This document shows positions 13,601 through 24,185 of a stretch of 64,000 bases of DNA, in pieces. The stretch comes from Stichopus chloronotus (Eukaryota; Echinodermata; Holothuroidea; Aspidochirotida; Stichopodidae), in the NCBI GenBank assembly GCA_021234535.1, contig CM037842.1:23685106-23749105 (forward strand). The letters run 5' to 3'. The position numbers were made by a program, and so were the translations under genes. The notes below the pieces were generated by a model. That model saw only the letters and a list, made by a program, of their open reading frames with translations, was not told where the DNA came from and did not search any database. The stretch's first letter is position 1. Each line of letters starts with the position of its first letter.

Positions 13601-14806
13601 TGATGGCATGTGTGCCTGTTTGTCTGTATGTGACGCCTTGGCTTGTAAACACGATATCTCAAAAAGGGAAAGTTGCTTGAACTTCAAAGTTGGTATGTAG
13701 GTAGCTCATTGTGAGTACATGGTCCCTGTTCTTTCTTGTGAGGTCGAGTGTCGATATCTCTGCAACTGAAATTTGCTGGAACTTCAAAGGTAAACTATCG
13801 GTAACACTGCATAGGTAGATGATCTCTGTCAAGTTTTGATAAAGTCAAAGGTCACACATAGTCAGAAGAGGTCATAATTTAAAAACCTTGCAAATACTGT
13901 ATTGCTAGAAGGAAAAGTTGCTGGAACTTCAGACCTTGTGTGTAGGTTGTCCTTTGAGAGTAGATGATCCTTATTGCTTTTCATGAAGGTTGATGACTAG
14001 ATGAGGTCTGGCATTTTTTTTTATGATGGTTAAAGGTCACGTGAGTTCAGCAGAAACCATACTTTGAAAAACTTGTTGACATGGTATATCTAAGGAGGGT
14101 AAGTTGAATGAGCTTTAAAATTGGTATGTTGGTTATCCTTTCGTCATCATAAATATTGGCTCAGGGTGACACATTCCTCTGTGATGCTCAGCTTTTTAGT
14201 GGTACACTACCTGTAATCTCTCTTCAATGGCAAATCACTGAGGATTCTAAAATGTAAGTTGAAGTCCTCATGTCCAGATACATAATGAATAAAGAAGTAA
14301 TTTAAGACTTATTTTGCAGTAACTGTTGCATTGATTAGAGTCAGTCAAACCCAATACACCAGTCTCTTATCCCTCAAAGAGGAATGATTTAAGGTATACA
14401 TTGCATGACTCAATTACACTAATTTAACCTTCCAGCAACATGCCAAAAAATAATAGGAAAATATGACAAAAGGTTACCATATTTGGAATTCTGGCATATT
14501 GTGGACAAAACAATGACCTAGACATAGCACCATGCTAGTGGTGTATGTGATTATATTTGAAATTCTTGCATGTCATGACAAAAAAAAAAGAAGAAGAGGC
14601 CATTGACCAATGACAGTGTCCTGTTCATTAACTAATGACTCGTCTTTCTCATGAATTCAAGGGTTCCAACAGAGATAACTTTTGGCCGTGGAAGACCAAG
14701 GACATTTCAAAGGAAACAAACGAACAGCCAAAAGAAGGTTACAGAAGAAGATGATAATGGCGATGATGTTGTACGTAGAAGTGTACCTATGGTACTATTG
14801 ACGTAA
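1506..14806 (+). CDS. znf511: ZNF511-like C2H2 zinc-finger protein, five-exon gene
   Basis: Exons by hand: 1506-1648, 9857-10058, 11978-12102, 12932-13027, 14662-14806. All joins have GT/AG ends and matching phases, giving 711 nt and 236 residues. The N-terminal motif FFEDGDIY (exon 1) and the fingers are those of vertebrate ZNF511. Finger 1 is Cys54/Cys59/His72/His77, finger 2 Cys81/Cys84/His97/His102 followed by EWHDSLF, and finger 3 Cys118/Cys123/His136/His141 followed by FRFDK. The C-terminal part has the conserved VPTEITFGRGR segment. The family is small and predicted nuclear; its function is poorly known. The start is the first ATG in the exon that carries the conserved N-terminus. Intron 1 holds an antisense LTR retrotransposon. 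The last exon is uncertain: a GTACGT donor at 14771 could join an alternative end at 16898-16912. Family identity is strong; exact ends are less sure. Confidence 0.85.
1649..2154. other. ZNF511-like intron 1, part left of the retrotransposon
   Basis: There is no exon or recognisable element here. Short minus-strand frames (1676-1987, 1803-2036) have no family features and no splice-flanked codon pattern. One TAGGCCTA palindrome lies near 1666. Confidence 0.4.
2160..2288 (-). repeat. 3' LTR of the retrotransposon (left in + coordinates)
   Basis: This is the 129-bp LTR, matching 7092-7220 except at three positions: a lost G in the terminal TG, one T/G and one A/G. On the minus strand it begins TGTTATG and ends in a mutated CA. 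CCACC directly precedes it. Confidence 0.93.
2289..2300 (-). promoter_or_regulatory. Retrotransposon polypurine tract
   Basis: The minus strand reads AGAAGGGGAGG directly before the 3' LTR. This is the expected primer for plus-strand DNA synthesis. Confidence 0.75.
2479..3765 (-). pseudogene. Retrotransposon integrase, frameshifted
   Basis: The zinc-binding HHCC domain (HEGHLG...CPECQ) and the first catalytic Asp (VAADLL) lie in one frame, open to 3387. The frame shifts near 3395-3400. The second Asp (ISDNGPQF) and the Glu (QANGKVE) lie in the next frame, 35 residues apart, giving a DD35E core. A C-terminal region with VRVRSGNQWKPARLL and a basic RRNRRDIL segment follows. It ends at 2479 close to the polypurine tract. 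Two frame changes make it a pseudogene. Confidence 0.88.
3766..5187 (-). pseudogene. pol: Retrotransposon reverse transcriptase and RNase H
   Basis: This stretch is open for 474 codons after the TAA. RT motifs in order are ITIDPKNLNQAL, STLDANMGYFQI (first catalytic Asp), LRLPMGITLAPEIYQRAM, and IIMDDILVHG (the DD pair; Ile-Met replaces the usual Tyr-Val/Leu). RNase H follows with SSDASQSGLGAVL and EKEMLAIIFAFKKFH, then PVADALSRAF. The frame is lost just past this, near 3775-3790, before the integrase. Confidence 0.92.
5188..6171 (-). pseudogene. Retrotransposon nucleocapsid and aspartic protease region
   Basis: This segment is in the same frame as Gag after its stop. It opens with an Arg/Gly-rich stretch, then two zinc knuckles: C-x2-C-x3-H-x4-C (shortened) and a canonical C-x2-C-x4-H-x4-C (YVCGKLNHFGRMC). 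The protease active site reads EIDTAAQANIL, where the family usually has DTGA, so the Gly is replaced. The segment ends at TAA (5190-5188) just before the RT N-terminal region; the frame continues after it. Confidence 0.85.
6172..6711 (-). CDS. gag: Retrotransposon Gag, capsid part, ended by a stop
   Basis: This frame has 179 codons and starts MDGFQPLKHF. It has the helical capsid-type composition of Ty3/Gypsy Gag, including WKDWKEQFNLYL and a RFNKRDQLPNETLNDYI segment like the C-terminal capsid fold (retrotrans_gag). It ends at TAG (6174-6172). The same frame stays open beyond that stop into the nucleocapsid region, so the TAG is probably a nonsense mutation, though programmed readthrough cannot be excluded. 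Confidence 0.85.
   Translation of the reverse strand: MDGFQPLKHFNPPSDENIAQSWKDWKEQFNLYLIASERSTKSDEVKIGILKYAMGPEWNKVSKNFTYAAEGDEKKLDKVIEKFDQYFEPKKLVKAYVMRFNKRDQLPNETLNDYITAVRELASHCEFGDLEESQICIRISNGVSNEKLKEKLWDDDLNLKQIIDKCNFFEQKEETMKLR
7083..7091 (-). promoter_or_regulatory. Retrotransposon primer-binding site
   Basis: Directly inside the 5' LTR the minus strand reads TGGTGTCAG, complementary to a tRNA 3' end of the form CTGACACCA. Animal Leu(CAG)-type tRNAs end this way, so a leucine tRNA is the likely primer; the isotype is inferred. Confidence 0.7.
7092..7220 (-). repeat. 5' LTR of the retrotransposon (right in + coordinates)
   Basis: This 129-bp LTR keeps intact TG...CA ends on the minus strand. 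It would contain the element's promoter. I see no clear TATA box in so short an LTR. CCACC follows at 7221-7225. Confidence 0.93.
7226..9856. other. ZNF511-like intron 1, part right of the retrotransposon
   Basis: No exon was recognised. A small CCCGC/GCGGG palindrome lies near 7230. Six TAGGCCTA palindromes fall between 7384 and 9280, and a degenerate repeat spans 8376-8650 (listed separately). Short open frames here lack family features. Confidence 0.4.
8376..8650. repeat. Degenerate tandem repeat in ZNF511-like intron 1
   Basis: At least five imperfect units contain a core like GCACGTACATGGGCAAATAG (variants near 8376, 8430, 8492, 8560 and 8630), spaced about 60-75 bases. Divergence is high. 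Confidence 0.5.
9857..10058 (+). CDS. znf511: ZNF511-like exon 2, zinc fingers 1 and 2
   Basis: This exon encodes residues 48-115 with two C2H2 units: C-x4-C-x12-H-x4-H (54-77) and C-x2-C-x12-H-x4-H (81-102). The EWHDSLF stretch after finger 2 is characteristic of ZNF511. The acceptor is preceded by a T-rich tract ending TTTGAAG. The donor is ATG|GTAAGA and leaves phase 0. Confidence 0.88.
11362..11570. repeat. 13-bp minisatellite AGTAACCNTGATC
   Basis: There are about 16 head-to-tail copies of AGTAACC(A/G/C)TGATC in ZNF511-like intron 2. The left copies are AGTAACCATGATC and the right ones AGTAACCCTGATC, with a few single-base variants. Each junction creates the palindrome TGATCA. Confidence 0.92.
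11978..12102 (+). CDS. znf511: ZNF511-like exon 3, zinc finger 3
   Basis: This exon encodes MFQ-type finger 3, Cys118-x4-Cys123-x12-His136-x4-His141, then YPHNFRFDKHIKRR. The YP-x-x-FRFDK segment is the family signature after the last finger. The acceptor is GTTTCCAG. The donor is GG|GTTAGT and leaves two bases, matching the exon at 12932. Confidence 0.85.
13555..14250. repeat. Dispersed repeat with internal ~150-bp units
   Basis: The repeat begins with a hairpin, ATTCCTTGCC...GGCAAGGAAT, and then GCAATGGTGATGGCATGTGTG. Three to four loose units follow, each centred on a GTTGCTGGAACTTCA-like core followed by TGTAGGTTGTCC. The same head, including the hairpin, occurs at 57120. It lies in ZNF511-like intron 4. 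Confidence 0.65.
14662..14806 (+). CDS. znf511: ZNF511-like exon 5 (3' coding end)
   Basis: This exon encodes the conserved VPTEITFGRGRPRTF segment and a Lys/Gln-rich then acidic tail, ending at TAA 14804-14806. A good donor (GTT|GTACGT) at 14771 inside the exon would permit splicing to 16898. There a strong polypyrimidine tract and acceptor are followed by four codons, a TGA (16910-16912) and AATAAA at 16924. Either end fits the poorly conserved C-terminus of the family. Confidence 0.7.
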
Positions 14807-16129
14807 TATAAATGTCATCCAATTACATTCATGTGAATATTAATGACTGTTTCATCTGACACACCTAATCTTCACAATGTAATGTGCTATTAAAAGTCAT
14901 GTCTTGAGAAGACATTTTTTGCATGATAGAACATGACGTGATATCCAGACATTCCATAATGATTAGGGCGTGTCCTCTCAAGAAGACATAAACATGTATG
15001 ATATCATGTGAGGATGGGCTGTCTGAAACTGCCCAAGAATAATGTCATTCAATGTTAACAGTACTAACCTACTATACTCATCATGTGTGGTGCTGTTCTA
15101 AACATTAAGGCTTGCCTTTCATGTCATACATCACATACAACAGAATGTGCTGTTTGAAAAAAGAAAAACAACTTTATAGTTGTTCGTTCATGTTTCTCTT
15201 GCATGTAAATTTTACACATAAAGAACAACCTTTATGCCATGCTTCTTACAGAAGAAATTTTCACCAATTAGAATGTTAGTGATTTAGTGTTTGCTGAAAT
15301 CTTGGTGGAACTGGGTCTTATGATCAATACAGGGGACAATTACTTTGAAATAATCACAACAAACCTTTATGCAAAAGCATTTCTTTTGGAAGTTTGGTGA
15401 ATTTTTGGTCCAACTCCACCAAACATAGCCATGTATCCTGTCCATGTGTCCAATCCAGTTAGCATAACATACGGAAGTCCACCAAGTAAAGTGATATGTT
15501 TGTTTTATGGTTAGTGTTTTCCTGGAACAAAGTACTAGGCAATGCCTCTCTATTACAATACAATCAGAGTTTATAAAATGCAACTCTACAGAAAAGGAAA
15601 TATGTCTCCATCTGTTTACAAACGTTTGAATTTTATCCTTTCTTTTTTTTTTGTAGCTTCTGTGTATATGTGTGAATGAAATGTTGCCAATTGGCTGAGT
15701 GAATATGAAAGATACTTGCATGAGGTATATTGCTTCTTTGCTTTCAAATAGCATCATTACTGTTAACTATACATTTGAAAGCTCTGTCAAGTGTATTTGG
15801 AGAGGGACAAAACTATTTTTCTCTTTCCTTGGTATAAGCTTCATATAAGTTCAATTCCCCTTACTTTGCATCATGTTAAACAGATTGATTGTGCATCATC
15901 CATCATTTACATGTAAACATATGGTCATCAACTCAAGTTAATGAGTACACTGATTTCCTGCAAGCTTTATATTCACCGACTATGTATTCAACCGTATAAT
16001 TTACTTCATCTTACAATCCTGTCTGTGTCCATTTAATGAACCCAATCTTACCACTTCAAGCACTGCTGGTGACTGTTATTGCTGACGTTATGCTATGTAT
16101 ATACAATCTGGTCTTGCACCACCAAGCAA

Positions 16130-16395
16130 TGTTTCTGAGGTTCAGTTTTCCCAGGGTTCGATGTTTTCACAAGTTCAATGTTCCCCACTTCCTAATGGTC
16201 CTCTATACCTGAGGTTCAATGTTTCCAGGTTTCAATGAGAATTAAAAGCCTTTGAGAATTACAGTGACTTACAGGACATTTCTGGGAACATTGAATCCTG
16301 GGAATAACAAATCTTGTAAACATCGGCAACCATTGAAATAATACAAAAAGAGGGAACATCGAACCCTGGAAACAGTGAACCCCAGGAACATCAGG
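16130..16395. repeat. Imperfect inverted repeat built on GGTTCAATGTTCC
   Basis: The left arm has several copies of GGTTCGATGTTTTC/GTTCAATGTTCC/GGTTCAATGTTTCC. The right arm carries the reverse complements GGGAACATTGAATCC, GGGAACATCGAACCC and GGAAACAGTGAACCCC. The transcript could fold into a long hairpin. Confidence 0.7.
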
Positions 16396-16897
16396 TAGCC
16401 CTCACCAAGCATAGGCAATGTGGACTACCCTACCCTACCCTGCCACTGCCGGTATACTGTGAGTTACATGTTATAACTCCTTTAATGCAATACATGTCCA
16501 TAATCTGGTTCGACATCACTGACCCTAATTCTACATGCCTGTCTACCAGATGTCCTCACTGCTGAAGTTTAGGACAACCTCAGAGAACTACTGGATCCGA
16601 CCTTACCATGCTTAGCAACACAGACTATCGTTGGCTACCAGACGAGAGACCAGATAAAAGTCTAGCATAGTCACACGAAACAATCAAACATTGCTGTGTT
16701 ATGGCTTACATTGTGTGCATTGCTATCACTCAGAATGTCTCTATGCCACATTCTGTGTTGTATATCATTGAAACACACTCTGCTATCAAGATGAATGCAG
16801 ATTTGTACCAATTAAACGTGGCAACTGATTGCTTCTTTAAGTTCTGTATTTGAAGATGTGTTCTCCATTTCTGTTTTGTTTGTTTTTACAATCTTAG

Positions 16898-16929
16898 ATG
16901 GATGAGAGCTGAAATTGAAAAGCAATAAA
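16898..16929 (+). other. Possible alternative last exon and poly(A) signal of the ZNF511-like gene
   Basis: A long T-rich tract ending in TCTTAG precedes ATG GAT GAG AGC TGA, and AATAAA follows twelve bases after the stop. The reading phase matches the internal donor at 14771. This is the only nearby canonical poly(A) hexamer I noticed downstream of the gene, which favours it as the transcript end even if coding stops at 14806. Confidence 0.4.
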
Positions 16930-19549
16930 TTAAATCGACAACAGTGAAGAACTTCTCATCATCTCAACGGAGACAGTTCTGTAAGTTTTTTTTTTTAAAA
17001 GAGACAATCGCAGAATTATTTAATATGCCTGCCGTATTGAGGACAATAGCTTATGCATGCAGTAGATAGATTGAAATGTCCCAAAGAGTCAGTGAATAGT
17101 ATTAAGTTGTGAAGGCAAAAGCAATTGAAACACAAAAGTTCATAGGCCTCGTCTCTCATTTTGAGCTGACATACAGGAAAAACAGTCAGGTGCTTCAATG
17201 TTACCAGTGACTTTCCTAGTTTTAGTAAGTTAAGGTCACGTTGCACCCATTTAGGCAAGAGCTACAATCTTGGACCAAATTGTTGGGACACTTTGTACCT
17301 TGCAAATATACTTAATCTTAGGTGAGGGGATAACGTGAAACACCGTACCCTTTTCCATTGTTGTGCCATAGTAGTGAATGTACACTTTGAACAGTAATCC
17401 TATAGCCAACATTGTAAGGGGGGGGGGGGGAGGCGGGGTGTCCCAAGGTATTTTGTCCAAGACTTTAGCTCTCTTCAAAAGTTGAACCTTGAATGAAATT
17501 CTTTCGCAATGCAGTTTTCTATCAATTACTGATTTTGAGATAAGACTTTTTAATGTTTCATGAAAATGCAAATATGATGATATAGAGTGTTGCAGAGTGT
17601 CAGTATGTCTTTTGTTATGCCTTTATGAAGTATCCCTTATTAATGTAATTTTGGGGTTTTGCATCAGTAAGTGATACCAATATTTGTAAAGAAAAAAGTA
17701 CATGCTTCTAAAACAAAACCCTCGAGGCATGTCAGATTCTCAATTTGCCTTCAAACAAAGGTTAAGTAAGCAAAGGATACCGTAAAGTATATTATGCGAG
17801 TCTGTCTCTTGATATCATGAATGTGCAGTCCGGTGTTTATTCGAAAGCAGATATAAGACAGGAATTCGCTTCTAAAATTGTCAGTATTTGATGGATTTTG
17901 ATGGAATTTGTGTGTATGTCAATATTTTGTATGAAAAACATTGCCAATATTCCAAAATTTTATTTTCATGTCACACAACATTTAATGAATTTGTGCTATT
18001 TGTTGTTTTCATTAATCTCATGTACTGTGGGATGATCTTTTCTGTTTTAGCATAGTATGGTCTGGTGGAATCAGGCATCCTATAATTTCCATGATATGGA
18101 GGCGACACGAAACCAGCCTGGGGGTTGTGTGGATTGCAGACACAATGCAAGAGAGATGGCAAATAGGGCAAGGAAAAGTGATTTTCTAAGTTTGTCAAAC
18201 TTAGAAAAATACCTGTCAGCTCAAGTGTCAGTAATAATTTTTCATTTAAACTAACTGAAGGATCCACTGTAACTCTATTTTTGCTGATGCAACCGGGCGG
18301 GGAGAGGGGGGAACTGTTGGGCAAGGAAAATGCTGATGAAAATGGCTGAGGTGGAACTTGCCCCCTCATAATCCCCATAGTGCTGGAAGTGTCCTACATC
18401 CTACTGATACTTTGACCTAGCTATACACTGAACTACACCTACAGTATCTTATTGATACCCAAGGACAACACTTTTTTCTGAGCCCCTTTTGTCTGAAAAA
18501 AGTGCGGGTGCTAAAAGTTCAGCTTGTGAACCAGATTTGTGGTTGTGAGAACTAGGGTTCTTTTTTTTGGAACCATGGAGATAACAGGAAGGTGTAAAGA
18601 ATGGATTTGATGATTATGCTATTTGAGGGGAATAATTGGTTTCTATGTCAGAATTAATTGACCATGTACAGGAAAATCCACAAAACTGTCAAAAGAACCA
18701 GTCTGCTTAACAGCAAGCAGGTTGTAGTAAAATGACCAGTGTACTGAACGGCAAGAACCTTGAATTTGTATAAACAGTAGAATAAAGGGAAGCAGTAGAG
18801 CCTATTTAGAGTTTGAGATCAGACAATGTTACTGTAAGCTATTACAGCATGTTTGGTAAGATTTTTGCTTCAATTTTCCAGTAAGAAATAGCTGAAGTAT
18901 TGTGAGATGCCCTTTAGAGGTGTCATTGGACCTTTACCCTCCTGTCACTGAATTTGTCAAAGTAGTGCCTTTGACTGACTGTGTAAAAGCACCAAAGAAG
19001 CAACATCGCTTTGATAAGTGGGTATCATTACCTTGAATGCTTGAAAACGTCCTTTAAAACAGCCTTGCGAATAGTGCTGATACTTTACCAAATTTCTTCA
19101 TTGACACAAATAGCGTCATGTAAAGAAATTATCTTTAAGAGATATTTGATTCCTTTCATTCTGGGTTTGCTAGGATCGTATTTCTAAACTAAACTATTGT
19201 CTAGATCTCAAGTTCCAGCAAACCATCTCATTGACTATCATCAGTGCTGCATAAAAGCTATACCTTGTTTGCAATCAAGCAACATATTAGTTACCACATG
19301 ATAACATGAAACCTGTGCACAATTAAGCTGGATACTTATGTCAAGATTTCTAACCAATATTTGGTTGGCAAGGAATCACTAAGCCTTTTGGCTTTATGGT
19401 CTTACATTTGATGTTTATCAATAAATTTCTTAACAAGTTTCAATTGTAGGCAATTTTTTGTCTGCCCTTATATAGATTAGTTCGTGCATTATCATCATTT
19501 CTGGAAGGTCAAGCTCATTTCAGAAGAGTGTTGCAGCGAAGTGAAGACC

Positions 19550-20660
19550 AGTAACGTCTAGGTTGCCATGGTGACATCACCTATTGAATTGATGTCAAGA
19601 TGTTATATTGGATTCATCAACAGGTTAATGAGTACATCACCCCTGACATTAATACCAGCAAAGATTTAGAACAGTTCCATTTGCTGCTTCACCATGTACA
19701 CCCTCTACCCATTGACTAGCCTGATGGTGGTAGTCGGATTTCAGCTTCTCATATAACCTAATTTTGTGATGACAAATTTTTTGTGTAAATGTGTATCAGT
19801 ATGGGTAACACATCTCCAGGATTGTCATGTCTCCCTTTTCAACATTAGTTATGGTGGGAACTTGACTCTGGAAGATAAGTTGCCCACCAGTTGATCTGAT
19901 ATCAGTGTTAAACATTGGTAGGTTGAGTCTACTGCTATGCTAATAGTTCTTAAATGCCTGTGATGAATTCTTGCAATGTGATTGGCTGAAAAGCATTAGA
20001 ATATGGTTTCTAACTGGATTAGAAACAGGTCAGAGTTTCAGTAAGGAAAACAGTGCCATTATCAGCGGTTGGTGTAGCCGTAGTATGATCATTATGTTGT
20101 TGTATTGTCCTTGGTTAGTGCTAAGTAACAGAGAGTAGTACCAACCATGCTACTCCCTAAGCTTACAAAACAATTTCTGCTTTGGCATGGAAATGATGTC
20201 AGTATTTGACTATGCGTCAAAATATCACTCATCATCTCCATTAAAATGTTTCTTTATTTTTCAATCAAATGTTTGAAGAAAATTTTTACTGTGAATACAG
20301 ATTATGGTAACAAATATCTATGGTGTGGAATAGAGTTTATGTGTGTTAGTGTTGAAAAGCAAATGCAGTGCAGTTTAGGAGCAATGAAATCTACATGACT
20401 GATGCCAAGATATTATGTTGGATTTATCAACAAGTGAGTAAACGTCATCACCTCCAGAATTGATTCCAACAGTCTAGATCCCAGATTGTAACATTTACTG
20501 CTACTGCACAGCATGTGCACCTTGAATTCAGTGAAGAGTACCCACTTGTTGGATGTATGAAATAATGTGCAGAGAAGAGCGTGGGGTAGTGAAGAAAAGA
20601 CTAATGATTGCGATGTTGCCATAGCGACTACCGATGCCAAGATATGTACAGAATAGGTAT
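19550..20660. repeat. Diverged direct repeats with RFX X-box-like cores
   Basis: GATGTCAAGATGTTATATTGGATTCATCAACAGG-type sequence near 19590 recurs near 20400 with several changes. GTTGCCATGGTGAC (19562-19575) and GTTGCCATAGCGAC (20615-20628) lie in matching contexts, each followed by a GATG(T/C)CAAGAT stretch. Confidence 0.55.
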
Positions 20661-23600
20661 TTCAGATTTGTTCTTTTGATTTTCCTTCTCTTTAGGTAAA
20701 CAGAGTGGGAGATAAAACTTATTGGATTTCTAAAATAAAAGTGCAAAGAAAAGATGGAAAGTAGGCTAAAGTGTTTGTTTTCCGTGTTTTGTATTCAGTG
20801 TGCCAGTAAAAAGTAAATGTAATAATAAGGGTAGAAGGGAGAATGAAAAATCAATTTCTGTCATCTAGTTACCCCACCCCCTTCCCATATGTCAACTTTA
20901 GTCTCAAATGAGAATTCAAAACTTTTTTTTCTGGATACTCTGTAACTGGCAGAAAGTAGGCTGCAGGAAATGATTCTTCTTGTGCAGAGCTTTAAAAAAA
21001 AAAGAAGAAAAGTTGCTTGTCCACAGTTGGTAGCATGCCTATCCTTGTTTCTATTCCTTTGACCTTCGACAATTATTATATCATGAACTTTGAACTGGCT
21101 TATTATTTAATCTTTCAGTGTGAAAGGCAATGCACCTCGGTACGAAAGCCTATTAGTGCCATCTGTATAAATATTTTCAATCTGTAATAACATATTAATA
21201 ATCTGTAATAACAAATTATTAATCTGTAACAACAGATTATCAATCTAATCAGTTTCACTACAATGATGCGTGGAAAACGGTGGGGGCCGTGAGGTCTGGT
21301 CTGTAGGTTTTCTTTTGGTGTATGCAATTCACCATTGGTCTTTGAGATTCTGTACCGGTGTACCATGTCCCAACGGGTGGCTAGCAGACGTTTCTCATTG
21401 TTGACCTTTCGTAATTTGATCGATCGTCAAATTTATTGTTAAAAAAATTAATGCATAAGCCCATGTCACCACTATTATTTAACGGCATGCCTGCAAACAA
21501 CACTGGAGAGTTGTAGTTACGTGGACAATCTCTATTGTCTTTTTGTAGTTCATTCGTCTCATACAATGAAGGTGTCAATTTGAGTGAACACAAAGGCACT
21601 GTTGACTTGAAGTGGCCTTGAAAACACTGGATTCCTAGATCAATAGCTAAAACATAACCCAAGGTGAGACTAACCTGCAAGAAACCGGTCAATATTTCTA
21701 ACCATCTTCCCACCCCGGTATCATGATTTAAGTTGAAAACAGTTTCTTCACAAGATTGGTGTGCTCACTGGCGTAGACAGGGGTGCAAGGGGACCATAGC
21801 CCACCTGTTGAAAAATGAAAAGAAACTTGAGAAGAAAGAGGAAAATGACCCCCCTTAAAAGAGAGAATGCAATACTCAATGCTTTATGATTGCCGGAAGC
21901 AAGTTTTAACTGGTACCAGTTGAAAGCCCAGCCAGTCGGGTCTGTCAATTCTTTCCTGAAGGATGACAACGGAAGGTATAATTATTCATGTCGGATGGCC
22001 TGGATTGTCCCCCACCGGCATAGGCATAGCATAATGTCTCGTCTATGCCCCGTGTGATGCGCGAATAAACGTGCAGGCATACATACATGAACAAGTTGAA
22101 AATTGTAAGTCTGAAACGTCACAAAGCAACACGGGACCCGGATTTTTTTCTAACCACAGTGCCAGTATAAATATGCACTTATCATTATTATTTTGATCGC
22201 GTGTCCGCACCCCGTGTGTAAACTGGTCACATACACAGTAACTTGAGCCCGATTGACAGAACAGAGTGGAAATGTGATTCATTTTGGTGTGGTGCACCCT
22301 GTTCCCATCGAGTTACTATTAACTAGAAGAAAATTTCTCACTGAGTACAGCCAAAATATGGATGATGTTTACACTGTAAGCCTCAGTGCATGGGACGTGT
22401 GTTTTGTATGTTCTAAGCGGCAATGTTTTCATCAAGCATTTTCTATACACTGTGCCCCAACCGAAGTTATTGTGGTACTGAAATTAAGGGGAAAAAGTGC
22501 AGAGGCGGGGGGGGGGGGGGGGGAATCGTGACACTGCCGTCATTGGTTATCGGAGCGTGCAATGAAATGAAATAGAAAGAAAATACCACTTACATCGCCG
22601 GGAACCACCTTCCCAGGCCAGTCAAGTAAACTTCAGGAAATAGTGCTATTTGTATTTTTAATAAAAAAAACTATTCTCTTTAATAAAGATCTTTTTTTTT
22701 TCTCTAAAAAACCATGAAATCCCCCACCCCTTTAAGATCCTCTTGCGTAGGATTTGTCATGTTGGAGTTGAAAAAGTGCCATTTCCTGCTATCTGGCATT
22801 AGTATTTGTGTCGAAAAAGACAAACTGTAAGAGTCGCGCCAACTAATGGTGGCGTCCCGCTTAGATAGTGTAAAGGTGGTATGTAATATAACTCTATATT
22901 TTATTCAACGCAAAACTCTTTCGAATAAATTTTTTTATTTTGAAAATGGACCTGCAAAGTACTATTTTCTGCAATCTGGCAAGTATTTGTGTGAAACATT
23001 TTCTGTTCCCTACGTGACTGTAGTGGCGCTCCGCTTTGATAGTGACAAAACAAATGTCCCAATATCTCTTGCCCCGTATAAACGTTTCTTGAAAAAATTG
23101 TGTTCCTCACATCCCCGAAATTTTGGTTCCTTTCAGTCTGATTGCTCCTTCCACTATTTTTCACTTTTGAATCGCCCCCCTCCCCTCGTTGAAAAATTCA
23201 TGGCTACGCCAGAGGGTGTACTGTAGTTGTATACTTTTTATCTACAGTCATGGGAATCAGTAATGCTTTACTTTTGCAAAGGGGCTCACATACAAAATGG
23301 TACTATCATTATCATAATTTAGGTATATATTAGTCTTTATGTTTTACATATTACATTTAAAAAAACGGATCAATACTCTGATTGTTTTGTAGGCTGGCGA
23401 GAGAGGCGTGGGGGGGGGGGGGTAGGGGGTCACATGCCGTCATGACCTCAGTAACCATGGCCTTGATCAGGAAGTAACTACAATAGGTTGAGTTGGACGC
23501 ATAGATGCGTTATTGCCTATGCAAAGGAAAGAGCAACATTCACATAAGAATTACGCAAGAAACAATAAACACTTTTCACAAACAAATATTGAAAATTTTA

Positions 23601-24185
23601 CAAGTCAAATTCTAGCAACGAGTTAACTTAAGGAGGACCGTGATTAAGTCGCACCTCTGGGTAGATCTGTATATACTGTAGAGTCTCGTTAGAGTCGAAA
23701 TAACGACTAATTAAATTAACCTTTTTTCAATGTTCAATGTTCACGATTTGAATTATTTGACCAAGTGGCGCCTTAAATTTAATTTTACAGTAGTAAAACC
23801 GAAATTTACAAGTCGACAAACATCACTCAGATATAGTGATCATTGGCTGTGATACTGTTTAAACGTCATTGATTTTCCCGGTGATCGTCATATTATATAA
23901 ACTTGTTTTTATTTCATTTATCTTAAGTTTCAACCTTTCTTTGCAACCTGATGGTGTTTCGCCGGTGATGAAACGTGAACGCGCAGCTGATCTTCAAAAA
24001 CAGGAAGGTGTCCTACTAGACATTTATGGCGATAGTCTGCACAAAACTGTCCCAACGGAACCACTGATCCGTTTCCAAGTGCCCTAATTTGAATATCAGT
24101 ATTTAACCGATGATACAAGCCAATCACTCTCCACAAGTGTGTGTCACCGACGTAGATCACAAAACGATTTCTGAAAATTGCAAAA

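Larger units (their letters stand above)
14930..24185. other. Spacer between the ZNF511-like and PqaA/AprA-type genes
   Basis: I could not support a protein gene here. A 157-codon minus frame at 15757-15284 has no motif or splice context. Frames at 17251-18378, 21115-21713, 22043-22297 and 22846-23226 look like chance or repeat-derived. Recognisable structure: an imperfect inverted repeat at 16130-16395, a duplicated segment at 19550-19640 and 20395-20660, poly-G tracts at 17416, 22506 and 23411, and a diverged internal duplication near 22750-23060. Confidence 0.45.

Noticed and set aside
15284..15757. 157-codon minus-strand open frame
   Set aside because: No family motif, no splice signals at useful places, AT-rich codons; it lies between the ZNF511-like end signals and looks like chance.
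21381..21713. 110-codon minus frame with a hydrophobic stretch
   Set aside because: No motif, no partner exons, and nearby sequence looks repeat-derived.
22846..23226. 126-codon plus frame as a gene
   Set aside because: Its first half is a diverged duplicate of the adjacent 22750-22880 sequence and it ends in a GGCTACGCCAGAGGG repeat end, so it is repeat-derived.
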